A DNA stretch of 64,000 nt from Io17-Chloro-G2 sp965226825. Lineage in GTDB: Bacteria; Chloroflexota; Dehalococcoidia; Lucifugimonadales; UBA3495. The stretch covers positions 2,294,001 through 2,358,000 of the forward strand of contig CBDDED010000003.1 of NCBI GenBank assembly GCA_965226825.1. The letters are read 5' to 3'. Position 1 is the first letter of the stretch, and each line of letters begins with the position of its first letter. The position numbers and the translations under genes are program-made. The notes below the pieces were generated by a model. That model made no database searches and was not told where the DNA came from. It saw only the letters and a list, made by a program, of their open reading frames with translations. Of this stretch, positions 17,987 to 26,523 are shown piece by piece.

Positions 17987-18988
17987 TTACCCGCTGCGTC
18001 GCCTGGGGTTTACCGCCCGCCGCAGCCGACGGGTAGCTGAGCGCAGCTTGGGCATCAGACGGAACCGCGGCTTCAGGTTGTGGGCGAGCAATGGGGCTAC
18101 TTGCTGGTTTCCGGCTACCAAGGGGGCCATCCAGCCCCGCAGGGACTTGATGCTGGGCTGCTTGGTTTCCCAGGCAGGGATTAGCGAGTCCAACGGACGC
18201 CAGGCCCTGGTACCTGGCAGCCTCGCCATCACTGTGCCTCCGGCCTCCTGGACTGCCAAGGCCCCGGCGGCCATATCCCACAACCTGGGAGCGCCGAACA
18301 CCGCGTACTGCATCACGCCGCAGGCGGTCATTGCCAGTTCATAGGCAATGCTACCGGTGGTGCGGGGTTCCCCGGTGTGGCCTTTGATCTTTCGACCAAA
18401 TCGCATTCCCTGGGCGAAAGACCCTGGCAGGCCAACCAATTTGTTCCCCACCGGCTGGGCTGATTCGTGAACCGCCACCGGTTCCCCATCGGCAAAACTG
18501 CCGCCGCCCCGGTGACAATGCAAAATAAACCCGCCGTCATCGTTCGGCCAGGGTAGATACAATGCCCCGGCAACCAGGACCCCCTGGTGCAGGACCCCAA
18601 TGGAACATGCAAACACGGGAAGGCCGTTCAGGTAGTTGGTCGTGCCGTCCAACGGGTCCAGCACCCACAGGAAATCCGGGGCGGGCCCTTCCGGTTCACT
18701 GGAATCGTTGGAGTTACTGGCCGGTCCGGGCGATTTGCCGTCCGTTTCGGGCTTTTCCGGGGTTTCTTCCCCCAGAATGCCGTGGCTGGGGTAACGGCGG
18801 ATGATTTCCTGCGACAGGTAATTCTGGCAGTCCCGGTCCACCTCGGTCACCGGGTCAAGGTTGTTCTTGTCCTTGTACTCCACCGAGATTTTCCGGCCGA
18901 AGCTTTTTCTCAGAATCAGTCCTGCGCCCTGGGCCATTTCCCGGGCGGAGGTTTCCAATTCCTCCAGGTAGTGTTTCTCAGGAAGCAT
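17987..18988 (-). CDS. Inositol monophosphatase family protein
   Basis: 333 residues, about 60 longer than typical SuhB. Metal-dependent phosphatase motifs: LDPVTEVDRD (about 44), GEETPE (74), WVLDPLDGTTNYLNGLP (about 107) and LWDMAAGALAVQEAGG (about 238). Substrates in the family range from inositol-1-phosphate to histidinol phosphate and PAP. The extra length is an acidic loop between GEE and WVLDP (about 76-103) and a basic C-terminal tail of about 40 residues ending RRRSG. The tail could bind nucleic acid or membrane, which is inference. Confidence 0.85.
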   Translation of the reverse strand: MLPEKHYLEELETSAREMAQGAGLILRKSFGRKISVEYKDKNNLDPVTEVDRDCQNYLSQEIIRRYPSHGILGEETPEKPETDGKSPGPASNSNDSSEPEGPAPDFLWVLDPLDGTTNYLNGLPVFACSIGVLHQGVLVAGALYLPWPNDDGGFILHCHRGGGSFADGEPVAVHESAQPVGNKLVGLPGSFAQGMRFGRKIKGHTGEPRTTGSIAYELAMTACGVMQYAVFGAPRLWDMAAGALAVQEAGGTVMARLPGTRAWRPLDSLIPAWETKQPSIKSLRGWMAPLVAGNQQVAPLLAHNLKPRFRLMPKLRSATRRLRRAVNPRRRSG

Positions 18989-19203
18989 TTAAGACATGGA
19001 CTTCAAACGGAATGAACGTGAGGTTTGGCAATCGAAAAGGTTGATTAGAACGAATGCCCACAACATGCAACACTCCAGAGCGACAGTCTGTAGGCCATCC
19101 CTGGTTCGATTCCCCGGGGCCGGGAGTTCGGACCAGCATTTAGAGAAATCCGAGGATTCTTCGACACGCCGAGATGGTTTGGGCCGCGGTGTCGGACCGT
19201 TGC

Positions 19204-19446
19204 TTAGTTTGCGGCGATCAGGGTTACCAAAGTGGCCATAATGGAGGCCATGATAGTCACCCAACTGCCGCCAATTAACAGGTAAAGGTTGTTGAACCTT
19301 CGATCCACCTGGTCGAAACGGGTGTTCATTTCAGACCGCAAGCCATTGGTCTCTGCCCGCAAACCATTCATCTCGGCCCGTAGTGACTCGATGGACCTGT
19401 CAAGGCCCGCCAAGCGCGCATCTACCTGCTCGTAGGCCACTTCCAA
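19204..19446 (-). CDS. Small coiled-coil protein with C-terminal membrane anchor
   Basis: 80 residues. Residues 5-50 form heptads, with a near-perfect seven-residue repeat (LRAEMNG, LRAETNG, LRSEMNT), followed by RFDQVDRRFNNLY and one hydrophobic helix (about 55-78). The layout resembles small holin-accessory or membrane-anchored coiled-coil proteins common in Chloroflexota, but I assign no function. ATG 19446. The flanking gaps 18989-19203 and 19447-19584 show nothing else supportable. Confidence 0.55.
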   Translation of the reverse strand: MEVAYEQVDARLAGLDRSIESLRAEMNGLRAETNGLRSEMNTRFDQVDRRFNNLYLLIGGSWVTIMASIMATLVTLIAAN

Positions 19447-19584
19447 TCTGCTGGCTCTCTCTTAAAACACCGTGATCCGACCCCATTCTAGCGCACTGTA
19501 CCGCAGGACTCAAAGCAACTCAAGCCGTCAACCGACCCCGGTTGACAGCAGGCTTCGGAACAACCGACCTCTCCGGGATCGGCA

Positions 19585-19995
19585 TTAGCTTTGCGGCCGG
19601 AAAAAGGGCACTGAAATCTGGTCGGTGGCCTGCACGAAAGTGACCTCCACCGGCAGTCCGATCTTCACGTCGGAGGGGTCGCATTCCACGATGTTGGTAA
19701 ACATCTTGACGCCCTCCTCCAACTCCACCAGCGCCAGAACGTAGGGGACTTCCTGGGCGAAACCGGGCGTTCCATTTTGGCGAGTCACTGTATAGGTCCA
19801 CACCGTGCCCTTGCCGCTGGCGGTTATCCAGTTAATATCTCCGCACCAACAATTGGAGCAGATGCCCCTGGGGTAGAATTGGTACTGGCTGCACTGTCCG
19901 CATTGTTGGATCAGCAGGGTTCCCCGGCGGCAGGCGTCCCAGAAGGGTTTGGTTTCACCGGCAATCGTGGGCAGAGGCTTGTTCCAATCGGGCAT
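19585..19995 (-). CDS. Zn-ribbon/OB-fold (DUF35) acyl-CoA-associated protein
   Basis: 136 residues. A rubredoxin-like zinc ribbon with C32, C35, C46 and C49, followed by an OB fold starting GKGTVWTYTVTRQ and ending VPFFRP. DUF35 proteins typically sit next to and bind non-canonical thiolases, helping acyl-CoA handling. Here it follows such a thiolase by 3 bp (thiolase stop at 19999), so the pair is almost certainly one complex. Confidence 0.88.
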   Translation of the reverse strand: MPDWNKPLPTIAGETKPFWDACRRGTLLIQQCGQCSQYQFYPRGICSNCWCGDINWITASGKGTVWTYTVTRQNGTPGFAQEVPYVLALVELEEGVKMFTNIVECDPSDVKIGLPVEVTFVQATDQISVPFFRPQS

Positions 19996-19998
19996 AAC

Positions 19999-21177
19999 CT
20001 AATCTCTCCCCAGTATCACGGTGCCGCCGCTGTGCCTGGATCCCAGGGCGCCTCCGGTGCCGTGGCACAGGGCAACCTGGCAGTTGGGCACCTGCCTGGG
20101 AGTGCCTTCAAACTGATGCCTAAGCTGGCGCGCGGCCTCCAGCAACAGAAAAATTCCCCTCATGCCCGGATGGTTGGACGACAAACCGCCGCCGTCGGTG
20201 TTTATGGGCAATTCCCCGCCAATCTGCAGCCGGCCCCCGGACACGAAGTCCCCGCCCTCTCCTTTTTCACAGAAACCCAGGTCCTCCAGGGTCTCCAACA
20301 CCGTAATGGTAAAGGAGTCATAGATCATTGCCATGTCGATGTCCTGGTGAGTGACCCCAGCCATGGCAAAGGCCGGACCGTGGCTCTGTTTGGCGGCTAT
20401 GAACTGGAGATCGCGCTTGCCGCCGCCCTGGTGGGCCACCGCTTCACCGGCGCCAAGAACCCAAACCGGAGTATGGCGGCAGTTCCGGGCCACCTCCGGC
20501 GAGGCCACCACCACGGCGCCGCCGCCATCGGTGATGACGCAACAGTCGGGCAGGTGCAGCGGCGACGAGATTACCCTGGAATTGACGACGTCTTCCACGG
20601 TAATGGGGTTTCTGAACAGGGCTTCGGGGTTCATGGAGGCATGCTTCCGGGTCGCCACCGCCACCTCGGCCAACTGCTCGCTGGTGGTGCCGTACAGGTG
20701 CATGTGCCTTTGCGCCACCATGGCGTAGAGGCCCACGGTGGTCAACCCATAAAGCTCTTCGAAGCTGTCGGGAGATGGGTCCAACCTGGGATGGCCGAAC
20801 CGGGCCACGCCCCCGGTGCCCACGGACACGCCTCCGGACCGGGCCAAGCTGCTATAGGTGATGACGGCGCAATTGATCCGGCCCGCGGCGATGGCGTTCA
20901 GCGCGTGGGACAGATGAAACTCAAAGGACCCGCCGCCCACGGAAGTGTTGTCCAGCATGCTGGGGTACATGTCCAGATAATCAGCCAGGTTCAACCCGCT
21001 ATTGCGAATGTTCCCGGCGGTCAGCAGGCCGTCAACGTCCTTCTTGGCCAGCCCGGCATCCTCCAAAGCCTTGATGACGCTCTCACCCATGATCTGGAGT
21101 TCGCTTTTATCCGGGGCGTAGCGGGTCACGTGTTCGTGGATTCCCACGATGGCGGCGGCTTTGGTGAGGTCAGCCAT
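19999..21177 (-). CDS. Thiolase-superfamily (SCP2-like) acyl-CoA enzyme
   Basis: 392 residues, thiolase fold. The position of the usual N-terminal nucleophilic Cys reads NTSVGGGSFEFHL (about 78-89), so no Cys is present. The C-terminal blocks are kept: YDSFTITVL, GGGLSSNHPGMRG and CHGTGGALGSRH (Cys and His near the end). These features match the group that pairs with DUF35 proteins and may do retro-aldol or lipid-transfer chemistry in steroid or acyl side-chain breakdown, not ordinary beta-ketothiolysis. Family-level inference only. ATG 21177; the flavin reductase lies 37 bp upstream on the same strand. Confidence 0.85.
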   Translation of the reverse strand: MADLTKAAAIVGIHEHVTRYAPDKSELQIMGESVIKALEDAGLAKKDVDGLLTAGNIRNSGLNLADYLDMYPSMLDNTSVGGGSFEFHLSHALNAIAAGRINCAVITYSSLARSGGVSVGTGGVARFGHPRLDPSPDSFEELYGLTTVGLYAMVAQRHMHLYGTTSEQLAEVAVATRKHASMNPEALFRNPITVEDVVNSRVISSPLHLPDCCVITDGGGAVVVASPEVARNCRHTPVWVLGAGEAVAHQGGGKRDLQFIAAKQSHGPAFAMAGVTHQDIDMAMIYDSFTITVLETLEDLGFCEKGEGGDFVSGGRLQIGGELPINTDGGGLSSNHPGMRGIFLLLEAARQLRHQFEGTPRQVPNCQVALCHGTGGALGSRHSGGTVILGRD

Positions 21178-21214
21178 GGTTCATGTTCCTCCGTGGCGGC
21201 GGTTGGGGTTAAAC

Positions 21215-21700
21215 CTATCCGCCGTAGTTGAGGTTGTGGTCTCGCATCAGGATGGTCTGGTCTTCGGTGCGAACGCCGGCCTCAAGAACCTCGCCTACGA
21301 AGAGCGTGTGGTCTCCCTGAGCCACTTCGCCCACCAGCTTGCACTCCCACCACGCCGGGGAGTTCAGGAACAGCGGGCAACCGGTTTCCGGGCCGTTTTC
21401 GAACTCTTCCCCGCCAATAGAGTTGCCTTCCCGCTCGTTGGATTTAAAGAACGTGAAAGCGGTGCCGATCTGGTCTTTGCCAATAACGTTTACGGCAAAA
21501 TTACCGGTGTCCTTGATGTGCTGGTGGGCGCCGGAATCCGCCTTAACTCCCACAGCTACCAATGGAGGCGAGAATGAGGTCTGGGTGAGCCAGTTGACCG
21601 TGGCGGCGCTAACGTCATCGCCGTCCTTGGCCTTGGCCGTCAGAATGTACATGCCGTAGGGAATCATTCGCAACGCGGTCTTCTTTGCGTCTTCGTTCAT
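21215..21700 (-). CDS. Flavin reductase-like domain protein
   Basis: 161 residues, FMN-binding split-barrel of the HpaC/DIM6 type: IPYGMYILTAKAKDG at the start, TQTSFSPPLVAVGV near residue 37, and GDHTLFVGEVLEA near 130. Such proteins feed reduced flavin to two-component monooxygenases; an HpaB-type partner lies at 27047 and LLM enzymes at 33847 and 38288. ATG 21700 with AGAGGTG ahead of it is preferred over the start at 21817, whose first 39 residues read as non-coding. The 298-bp gap 21701-21998 shows nothing. Confidence 0.85.
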   Translation of the reverse strand: MNEDAKKTALRMIPYGMYILTAKAKDGDDVSAATVNWLTQTSFSPPLVAVGVKADSGAHQHIKDTGNFAVNVIGKDQIGTAFTFFKSNEREGNSIGGEEFENGPETGCPLFLNSPAWWECKLVGEVAQGDHTLFVGEVLEAGVRTEDQTILMRDHNLNYGG

Positions 21701-21998
21701 GTCAGCACCTCTGCAGGTTGATATTTGAGGCCCAGCCAAAGCTGGCGCTGCGGCTATTATGGCCCAAGCCCAAGTTGAACACAACCGCAGATACCCCCAG
21801 GGGCAGGGCCCTCTCATTGTCTCCCGTTATTCCTGCTGCGGCAAAAAAGACAGGAGCGGCGCCCGGCGAATACGGCATCGAATACCGCGGCGCCACCGCT
21901 TTGATGCAGCCGGCCGCCACAGGTCCTCCGATGTTGGAATGCGATAGCCCTGCGGGTATCAAACAGGGCCATCGCACGCGCTGATTGGGCAATGGTTT

Positions 21999-22319
21999 TC
22001 ATCCCTGCCAGAAGGCGGGAGCGGGATAGCGCCGGGACCAGGGGACGAGGTAGCGAAGGAGGTCTTCGCTGTCGGGGAGGATGTTTTTGACCCGGCACCT
22101 CTCCAGGTATTTGTGGACCGCCATGAAGGATGGGAGCCGGAAGCCGGCGGAGGCCACCCGTTGGATAAAGGCATGGGGGTGGGGTGCCGGTTGGCCGTTG
22201 GCTTGGCCCACCGACGATTGGAGGCAGAACTCCCCGGCCAACCGGCGGAGACGGACGACGGCAAGTTCCCGGGCCAGGGTTCGTTGGAGGGCGCGGACGC
22301 GGGCTCTGAGAGCAGCCAT
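21999..22319 (-). CDS. Small hypothetical protein, N-terminal coiled coil
   Basis: 106 residues. Residues 1-32 are Leu/Arg-rich coiled coil (ALRARVRALQRTLARELAVV), the middle is loop, and 55-100 form a predicted helical domain (FIQRVASAGFRLPSFMAVHKYLERC). The ATG at 22319 has AGGTGA well placed before it, the main reason to call it. From memory such small proteins recur in Dehalococcoidia next to helical HTH-like proteins, as here. No function assigned. Confidence 0.45.
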   Translation of the reverse strand: MAALRARVRALQRTLARELAVVRLRRLAGEFCLQSSVGQANGQPAPHPHAFIQRVASAGFRLPSFMAVHKYLERCRVKNILPDSEDLLRYLVPWSRRYPAPAFWQG

Positions 22320-22335
22320 AAATCATTCACCTCAT

Positions 22336-22623
22336 TTACATATCGGGGTGTCGGTATTTGTCGGGGTGTTGGGTATTGGAGAGAGCAAGGGTGTCTTCGA
22401 GGTCCTGGACGTCCTTTTTGAGTTTCTCGGTTTCGCAAACCCGGACTGCGAAAGACATGGCGTAGCGGGCGGCCCGTTGGCGGTGGGAGAGGTTAAAATT
22501 TTCAATTCGCCGGACATTTCCGGACAATTCCGAACATTCTACCCCGGTTTGGGATTTGCGGGATGACGGGTGCCAGGGAGATGGGGCCTTTGGGGGTTGG
22601 AACGATTTTTTGTCATTAAGCAA
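22336..22623 (-). pseudogene. Possible deletion derivative of an HTH (phBC6A51-like) protein
   Basis: 95 residues from TTG 22623. It contains NLSHRQRAA, which looks like the first helix of phage-terminase-like HTH proteins, fused directly to RYAMSFAVRVCETEKLKKD, which looks like their C-terminal helix. The roughly 80-100 residues usually between these are missing, and the shared RAA may be the junction. It lies 16 bp ahead of the previous small gene on the same strand. The remnant reading rests on remembered family shape, so treat it as a hypothesis; it could be an ordinary small gene. Confidence 0.35.
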
Positions 22624-22951
22624 TGTGTTGCCTCAGTGGCATGGTTAGATTTCGTTTGCGCTCTGCGTCAAGCGTCGGCGACGAGCTTCGGGTTGGACCG
22701 TGGGAGGTTGTCCCGGACAGACGTATGGTAGAGAGGTGGTTCGCGGATTGGGAAGCGGCAAGTGTCAGATGTGGGACGGAGGGGCGGTTTCAACGCCGAG
22801 GGCGCCGAGAGCGCCGAAAGCGCAAAGGGGTTGGTTAACGTGAGACGGGGACGCCGCTGAGCAATCGCATTTTCCTTCCTGACTAGTTTTCAACGTAGAG
22901 TTCGCAGAGAATGACGCATAGGGCGCAGAGGACTTTTCATTCTTCCCCGAT

Positions 22952-23119
22952 TTTTCGTTGCAACGGGAGGCCAAAGCCCTGGTCATGCGCCGAGACGCTT
23001 ATCCCAACCAAGACGCGCCTGGTGGACAGGCCGGCGTCCTACCTGGAGCGTTCCCTCAGACCCGCATCAGGTTGGCGCATCGAAAGGGCTCTGGATTCCC
23101 ACTGCGGTGAGAATGACGG
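22952..23119. repeat. Palindrome-ended dispersed repeat, copy 1
   Basis: A ~168-bp copy: a degraded left arm (CGTTGCAACGGGAGGCC), a core sharing GGTGGACAGGCCGGCGTCC with the copy at 31196, and an intact right arm GGGCTCTGGATTCCC-ACTGCGGTGAGAATGACGG. The remainder of the gene-free stretch 22624-23434 contains only low-complexity CGCAGAG / GCGCCGA strings, both strands, with no credible gene. Confidence 0.8.
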
Positions 23120-23434
23120 GGGGTGGGAGGAGTTAATGGCAATGACAAGGCCCTGCGCAGGGGGGCGGAGGACTTGGTTAGGTCAGAATATCTCTGCGTC
23201 TCTGTGTTGGAAAAAGCGAATTCGCAGCGCAGGTCACCGGGAGAGAGGGAGCATGAAAAGGCCATGCCTCCAGGGGCGCAAGGTGGCAGGTCACATCTCC
23301 CCCGGACAAATGGATGGAGGAAGTTTGGGGCGGGGCGAACTTCAGGTTCCTTCCCCTAGCGATGTTATCGCTCGATAGACATATTGCCCGACGGGTTATA
23401 TTAGATGATTAAATTGGAAGGCGGGTGACCCAAC

Positions 23435-23653
23435 ATGAAGACCATTGCAGCAGCCGAGTTCAAAGAGCAGTGCCTTGCGCTCCTGGACCAGCTCGACGCT
23501 GAAGGGCTAATCGTCACGAAACAGGGTGAGCCGGTAGCCCGCGTCATCCCCTACCAACAGCGCTCGGCCGATTTGATTGGCAGCCTGCGTCACAAGATTA
23601 TCATCAAGGGAGATATCGTCAGCACCGGTATTCGGTGGGATTCCGAATCTTGA
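23435..23653 (+). CDS. Orphan Phd/YefM-like antitoxin
   Basis: 72 residues: MKTIAAAEFKEQCLALLDQL matches the antitoxin N-terminus and LIVTKQGEPVARVIPY the conserved KxGxPVARxxP strand. The tail (DSES) is short. No PIN or RelE gene follows on this strand, so the antitoxin is unpaired. It might be solitary, or may serve against toxins elsewhere. ATG 23435 is preceded by GGCGGGTGACC, a moderate ribosome site. Confidence 0.75.
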   Translation: MKTIAAAEFKEQCLALLDQLDAEGLIVTKQGEPVARVIPYQQRSADLIGSLRHKIIIKGDIVSTGIRWDSES

Positions 23654-23972
23654 TACGCACATAGTAATCTTCGCTCTTTGAGACGAGCTTTCGGCCGGAG
23701 AGCGGGCGCTTTTGGAACAGGAGCCTTGATCTATATCGACCATCGTCCTGTGGGAATTGTCCAAACTTGTAGCCTTGGGGCGCATTGCTCTGATCCTTGA
23801 CGATGCGGAAGTGGTGCGCGTACCAAACTGGTTGCCCGTTTAGGCCGTCGACCTCGTGGGCGCAACGAATCCGTCCCAACGGTTCACTCTTCCTAATCCG
23901 CTGTATTGCCGCTATAGTTAGCTGCGGCGACGGCCTTCCGGTTGCCGCCAATAAGCTTGTGTTGAGGATCAA
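23654..23972. other. 319-bp gap, possible minus-strand coding remnant
   Basis: Lower in GC than its surroundings. A minus-strand frame open over 23619-23972 has protein-like composition (for example GRIRCAHEVDGLNGQPVWYA) but lacks a good start and overlaps the antitoxin end, so I do not call it a gene. It could be a fragment of a transferred gene. Confidence 0.3.
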
Positions 23973-24620
23973 ATGCTGGCATTTCTCGGAGGAACCGGCC
24001 CCGAAGGGCGGGGCTTGGCTTTACGGCTGGCCCTGGCGGGAGAGGAAGTAGTCATCGGCTCCAGGGACTCGTCCCGGGCATCCGCAGCTGCCGAGGAGTT
24101 GATTCAACTGGCTCCCGGCTCCTCCATCCATGGCGCGGGTAACGAAGATGCTGCCGCCGGGGCTGAGGTGGTTTTCCTGGCCTTCCCTTATGAGGGGCAG
24201 AAACCGACGCTGGAGCAGTTGGGCCCAAGCCTGGACGGGAAGATAGTGGTAGACGTTATCGCCCCAATGACCTTCCAACGGGGCAGGGGCGCCCAGGCCG
24301 TGGAGGTGGAAGCCGGTTCCGCTGCGGAGGAAGCACAGGCTTTGCTGCCCGGCGCCATGGTCGTGGCGGCGTTCCAAAACGTCAGCGCCGAGGAACTTCA
24401 AAACCCGGAAATCGTCATGGACGGCGACGTGGTGGTTTGCTCCGACCACGCCGACGCCAAGGCTTTGGTGACCGGGTTGGTGGGCAAGATTCCAGACCTG
24501 CGGCCGGTGGACGGCGGGGCGTTGGCCAACGCCAAGTACGTGGAGCAGATCACGCCCCTGCTGGTCAACATCAACCGGATCTACAAGATCCACGCCGGAG
24601 TTAGGATTGTGGGCGTCTAA
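23973..24620 (+). CDS. npdG: NADPH-dependent F420 reductase
   Basis: 215 residues. Rossmann fold with FLGGTGPEGRGLALRLA (nucleotide loop), EVVIGSRDSSRA (NADP phosphate-binding Ser-Arg) and VVFLAFPYEG, closing with YVEQITPLLVNINRIYKIH. Moves hydride between NADPH and coenzyme F420. This implies F420 is used here, and the LLM-class enzymes at 33847 and 38288 are candidates to use it. No F420 biosynthesis gene is in the window. ATG 23973 overlaps nothing. Confidence 0.85.
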   Translation: MLAFLGGTGPEGRGLALRLALAGEEVVIGSRDSSRASAAAEELIQLAPGSSIHGAGNEDAAAGAEVVFLAFPYEGQKPTLEQLGPSLDGKIVVDVIAPMTFQRGRGAQAVEVEAGSAAEEAQALLPGAMVVAAFQNVSAEELQNPEIVMDGDVVVCSDHADAKALVTGLVGKIPDLRPVDGGALANAKYVEQITPLLVNINRIYKIHAGVRIVGV

Positions 24621-24690
24621 GGCGCGCGCAACGATGTAAAGACCACCGTAGAGATCAACGTAAACATCACCATCAATAGTGGGAGCGGCA

Positions 24691-25215
24691 ATGCCCAGAG
24701 GCGTTCTTGATTTACAGAACCCGACCGACCTGGCAACGGTAGGCGCGCAGTGGAAGTTTGCGGGTGGCCTGGCGCCCGGCGAACCCAACGAAGGACTGGT
24801 TGCTCAAATGGAGAGCACACCGGCCCGGTTGCCTGATTATGACGACTCGGGTTGGGACACAATTCATGAGCTGACCAACTGGCACTCATCCGGCTTGACC
24901 TTTGCCTGGTACCGGATCACCGTAACCCTCCCCGAAACGGTGGGAGGCCGGTCCATCGAGGGCGGGCGGTGCATGTTTGAAACCTGCATTGACGACTACG
25001 GCGAGATTTGGGTGGACGGGGGATGCAACCGGGAAAGGGGCACCGTACAGGGCTTCAATGTTCCCCAGCGGGTGGTAGTGAGTGATGAACCCAAGCCGGG
25101 GGACAAGCACACCATCGCGCTTCTGGCCATCAACGGCCCTATAGCGGCTCCCGGCGGGTCGGTGTTCGTCCGCTTTGCCACCCTGGCCTTTGAGTGGCGC
25201 AACACCAACCGATAA
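24691..25215 (+). CDS. Stand-alone jelly-roll (GH2 sugar-binding-like) protein
   Basis: 174 residues. Shape of the galactose-binding-like N-terminal domain of GH2 enzymes: WKFAGGL near residue 20, DYDDSGWDTIHELTNW near 50, TFAWYRITVTLP near 75, then IDDYGEIWVDG near 105, but without any hydrolase domain. Likely binds a carbohydrate or other small ligand; role unknown. No signal peptide, so cytosolic. ATG 24691 has GGAGCGG before it and is preferred over GTG 24679. It follows npdG by 70 bp. Confidence 0.6.
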   Translation: MPRGVLDLQNPTDLATVGAQWKFAGGLAPGEPNEGLVAQMESTPARLPDYDDSGWDTIHELTNWHSSGLTFAWYRITVTLPETVGGRSIEGGRCMFETCIDDYGEIWVDGGCNRERGTVQGFNVPQRVVVSDEPKPGDKHTIALLAINGPIAAPGGSVFVRFATLAFEWRNTNR

Positions 25216-25239
25216 CGACCTCGTTTAGCTCCCGGTCAG

Positions 25240-25512
25240 CTACGGGAAATCATCTTCGTCGTCTTCCGTATCCCCGGCTTGGCCCGGCGTGTAGCCGAAG
25301 GACTCCAGCCGGGCCCTCAATTCACTGGCAAAGTCTTGGGTGGGGGTGCTGGATGGAATGGTGATTTCGATCATACCGCCGGCGCCCTGGCCTATGATCC
25401 CCGGGTCTTCCTTGCCCAGCTCCACCCGGACCGATTCCCGGTGAATGCCCATATCATCGGTCACCGAGAAAATCAGGTTCATGTCATCCATTGTTATGGT
25501 CTCGTCAGCCAT
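25240..25512 (-). CDS. Small acidic hypothetical protein
   Basis: 90 residues from ATG 25512. Highly acidic, ending DTEDDEDDFP. The centre predicts beta strands (NLIFSVTDD, SVRVELGKE, GMIEITIPSS) followed by a helix (FASELRARLESFGY). No family recognised. Same strand as, and downstream of, the thioredoxin-like gene, which may make it an operon partner. Confidence 0.55.
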   Translation of the reverse strand: MADETITMDDMNLIFSVTDDMGIHRESVRVELGKEDPGIIGQGAGGMIEITIPSSTPTQDFASELRARLESFGYTPGQAGDTEDDEDDFP

Positions 25513-25637
25513 GGGGTTGTCCTCATTCAGGGTTTACGGCGGGTAGGGGACTCTTTTCCCAACGTTGCACCCGGTCTCCACGTTGAACTTGGGCCGCCGC
25601 GTTCATGGCCTGGAACGCCGGACCGGGGCGTTTCGAC

Positions 25638-26273
25638 CTATGGTTCGTAGGGCCACTTGGTGCCGCTGATTGCGGGCCGTTGGTCTTGGGGCATGGCCAA
25701 CCCCTCGGCGACCACTTTCTCAAAGGCGTCCAGGATCACCTCGCCCCATTCCCGCGCCCTGGATACTCGAAACGCGGTGCGGCGGGCCCGGCCAGCGGCC
25801 CTTGCTTCCTCGGCCGGTTGGGCAGCAACCTCTTGCGCAATCGTTTCATCCATGGTGTCGATGGAGGGGACCAGTTCGTTGGCGGTCTCAACGAACCGGG
25901 CGATTTCGTTCATATTGGAATCCATCACCACGAAAACGGGGACGGTGCCGGCCCGGTCTTCCGCCAAAAAGCTGTTGGTCAGGTCCAGTTCATCGTCCCG
26001 ATTGAACACCTGGTGAGAGATTTTTGAAGTGCTATCGGCCAGCCGCAGTATCACCGGCGTGGTGCTCATGGCGTCGCCGCACCAATCGGCGGTGAACACG
26101 GCCATCCGGAGCGGTTCAGCCAGGCCATCGAACGCCGCTTGTACCCGGGACGGAACTTCCGCGGCCCCGTAGATGTCCTCAAAGGGCTGTTTGTTCACCT
26201 TGATCTGGTCGATGTACTGTTGGGTGGTCATACCCTGCAGGAATTTCTCTTCGGTCAATCGATTTTCGCTCAT
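25638..26273 (-). CDS. Thioredoxin-fold family protein
   Basis: 211 residues. Central FTADWCGDAMSTTPVI (about 63-78) aligns with the thioredoxin active-site strand and helix, but the second active-site Cys is missing, so a monothiol or non-redox role is likely. GTVPVFVVMD holds the cis-Pro equivalent (V-P). A helical N-terminal part (KFLQGMTTQQYIDQI) and a basic C-terminal helix flank the fold. ATG 26273 replaces the longer 26345 start, whose first 24 residues look non-coding. Confidence 0.7.
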   Translation of the reverse strand: MSENRLTEEKFLQGMTTQQYIDQIKVNKQPFEDIYGAAEVPSRVQAAFDGLAEPLRMAVFTADWCGDAMSTTPVILRLADSTSKISHQVFNRDDELDLTNSFLAEDRAGTVPVFVVMDSNMNEIARFVETANELVPSIDTMDETIAQEVAAQPAEEARAAGRARRTAFRVSRAREWGEVILDAFEKVVAEGLAMPQDQRPAISGTKWPYEP

Positions 26274-26350
26274 AGCTTCATAACCCCCGACTGCATCTCG
26301 ATTCTCAGTTTCGCAGTATCGGCTGGGATTGGCAATGGGGCGCACCAGCG

Positions 26351-26482
26351 GGGCAATCGCATCTTAATCGGGCTCAGCGTTAACAGATGTCGCAATGCCA
26401 TGTCCCTGGTGCTCGTCAACCCCGGATTTTGCGAAGAGTCAAGTATGAAGCATGCGGTCAAGAATTAAGATGCGATTGCCCT
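26351..26482. mobile_element. 132-bp MITE-like element with perfect 18-bp inverted ends
   Basis: GGGCAATCGCATCTTAAT at 26351-26368 and its exact reverse complement at 26465-26482. The interior (about 96 bp) has no coding capacity. A related partial end, ATGCGATTGCCCT, occurs at 57429 beside the IS element. No transposase in the window has these ends. Confidence 0.75.
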
Positions 26483-26523
26483 GACCAATAGTCCAAGGGG
26501 TCACGCCTGCCTGCCAACCTGTT

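Noticed and set aside
19088..19125. tRNA-like T-loop (GGTTCGATTCC)
   Set aside because: The flanking stem pairs only 3 of 5 positions and no anticodon or acceptor arm can be folded around it.
22623..22838. Plus-strand frame in the 22.6-23.4 kb gap
   Set aside because: Arg/Trp-rich low-complexity translation over GCGCCGA repeats.
23619..23972. Minus-strand gene divergent from npdG
   Set aside because: Protein-like composition, but no good start and overlap with the antitoxin end; kept only as a note.
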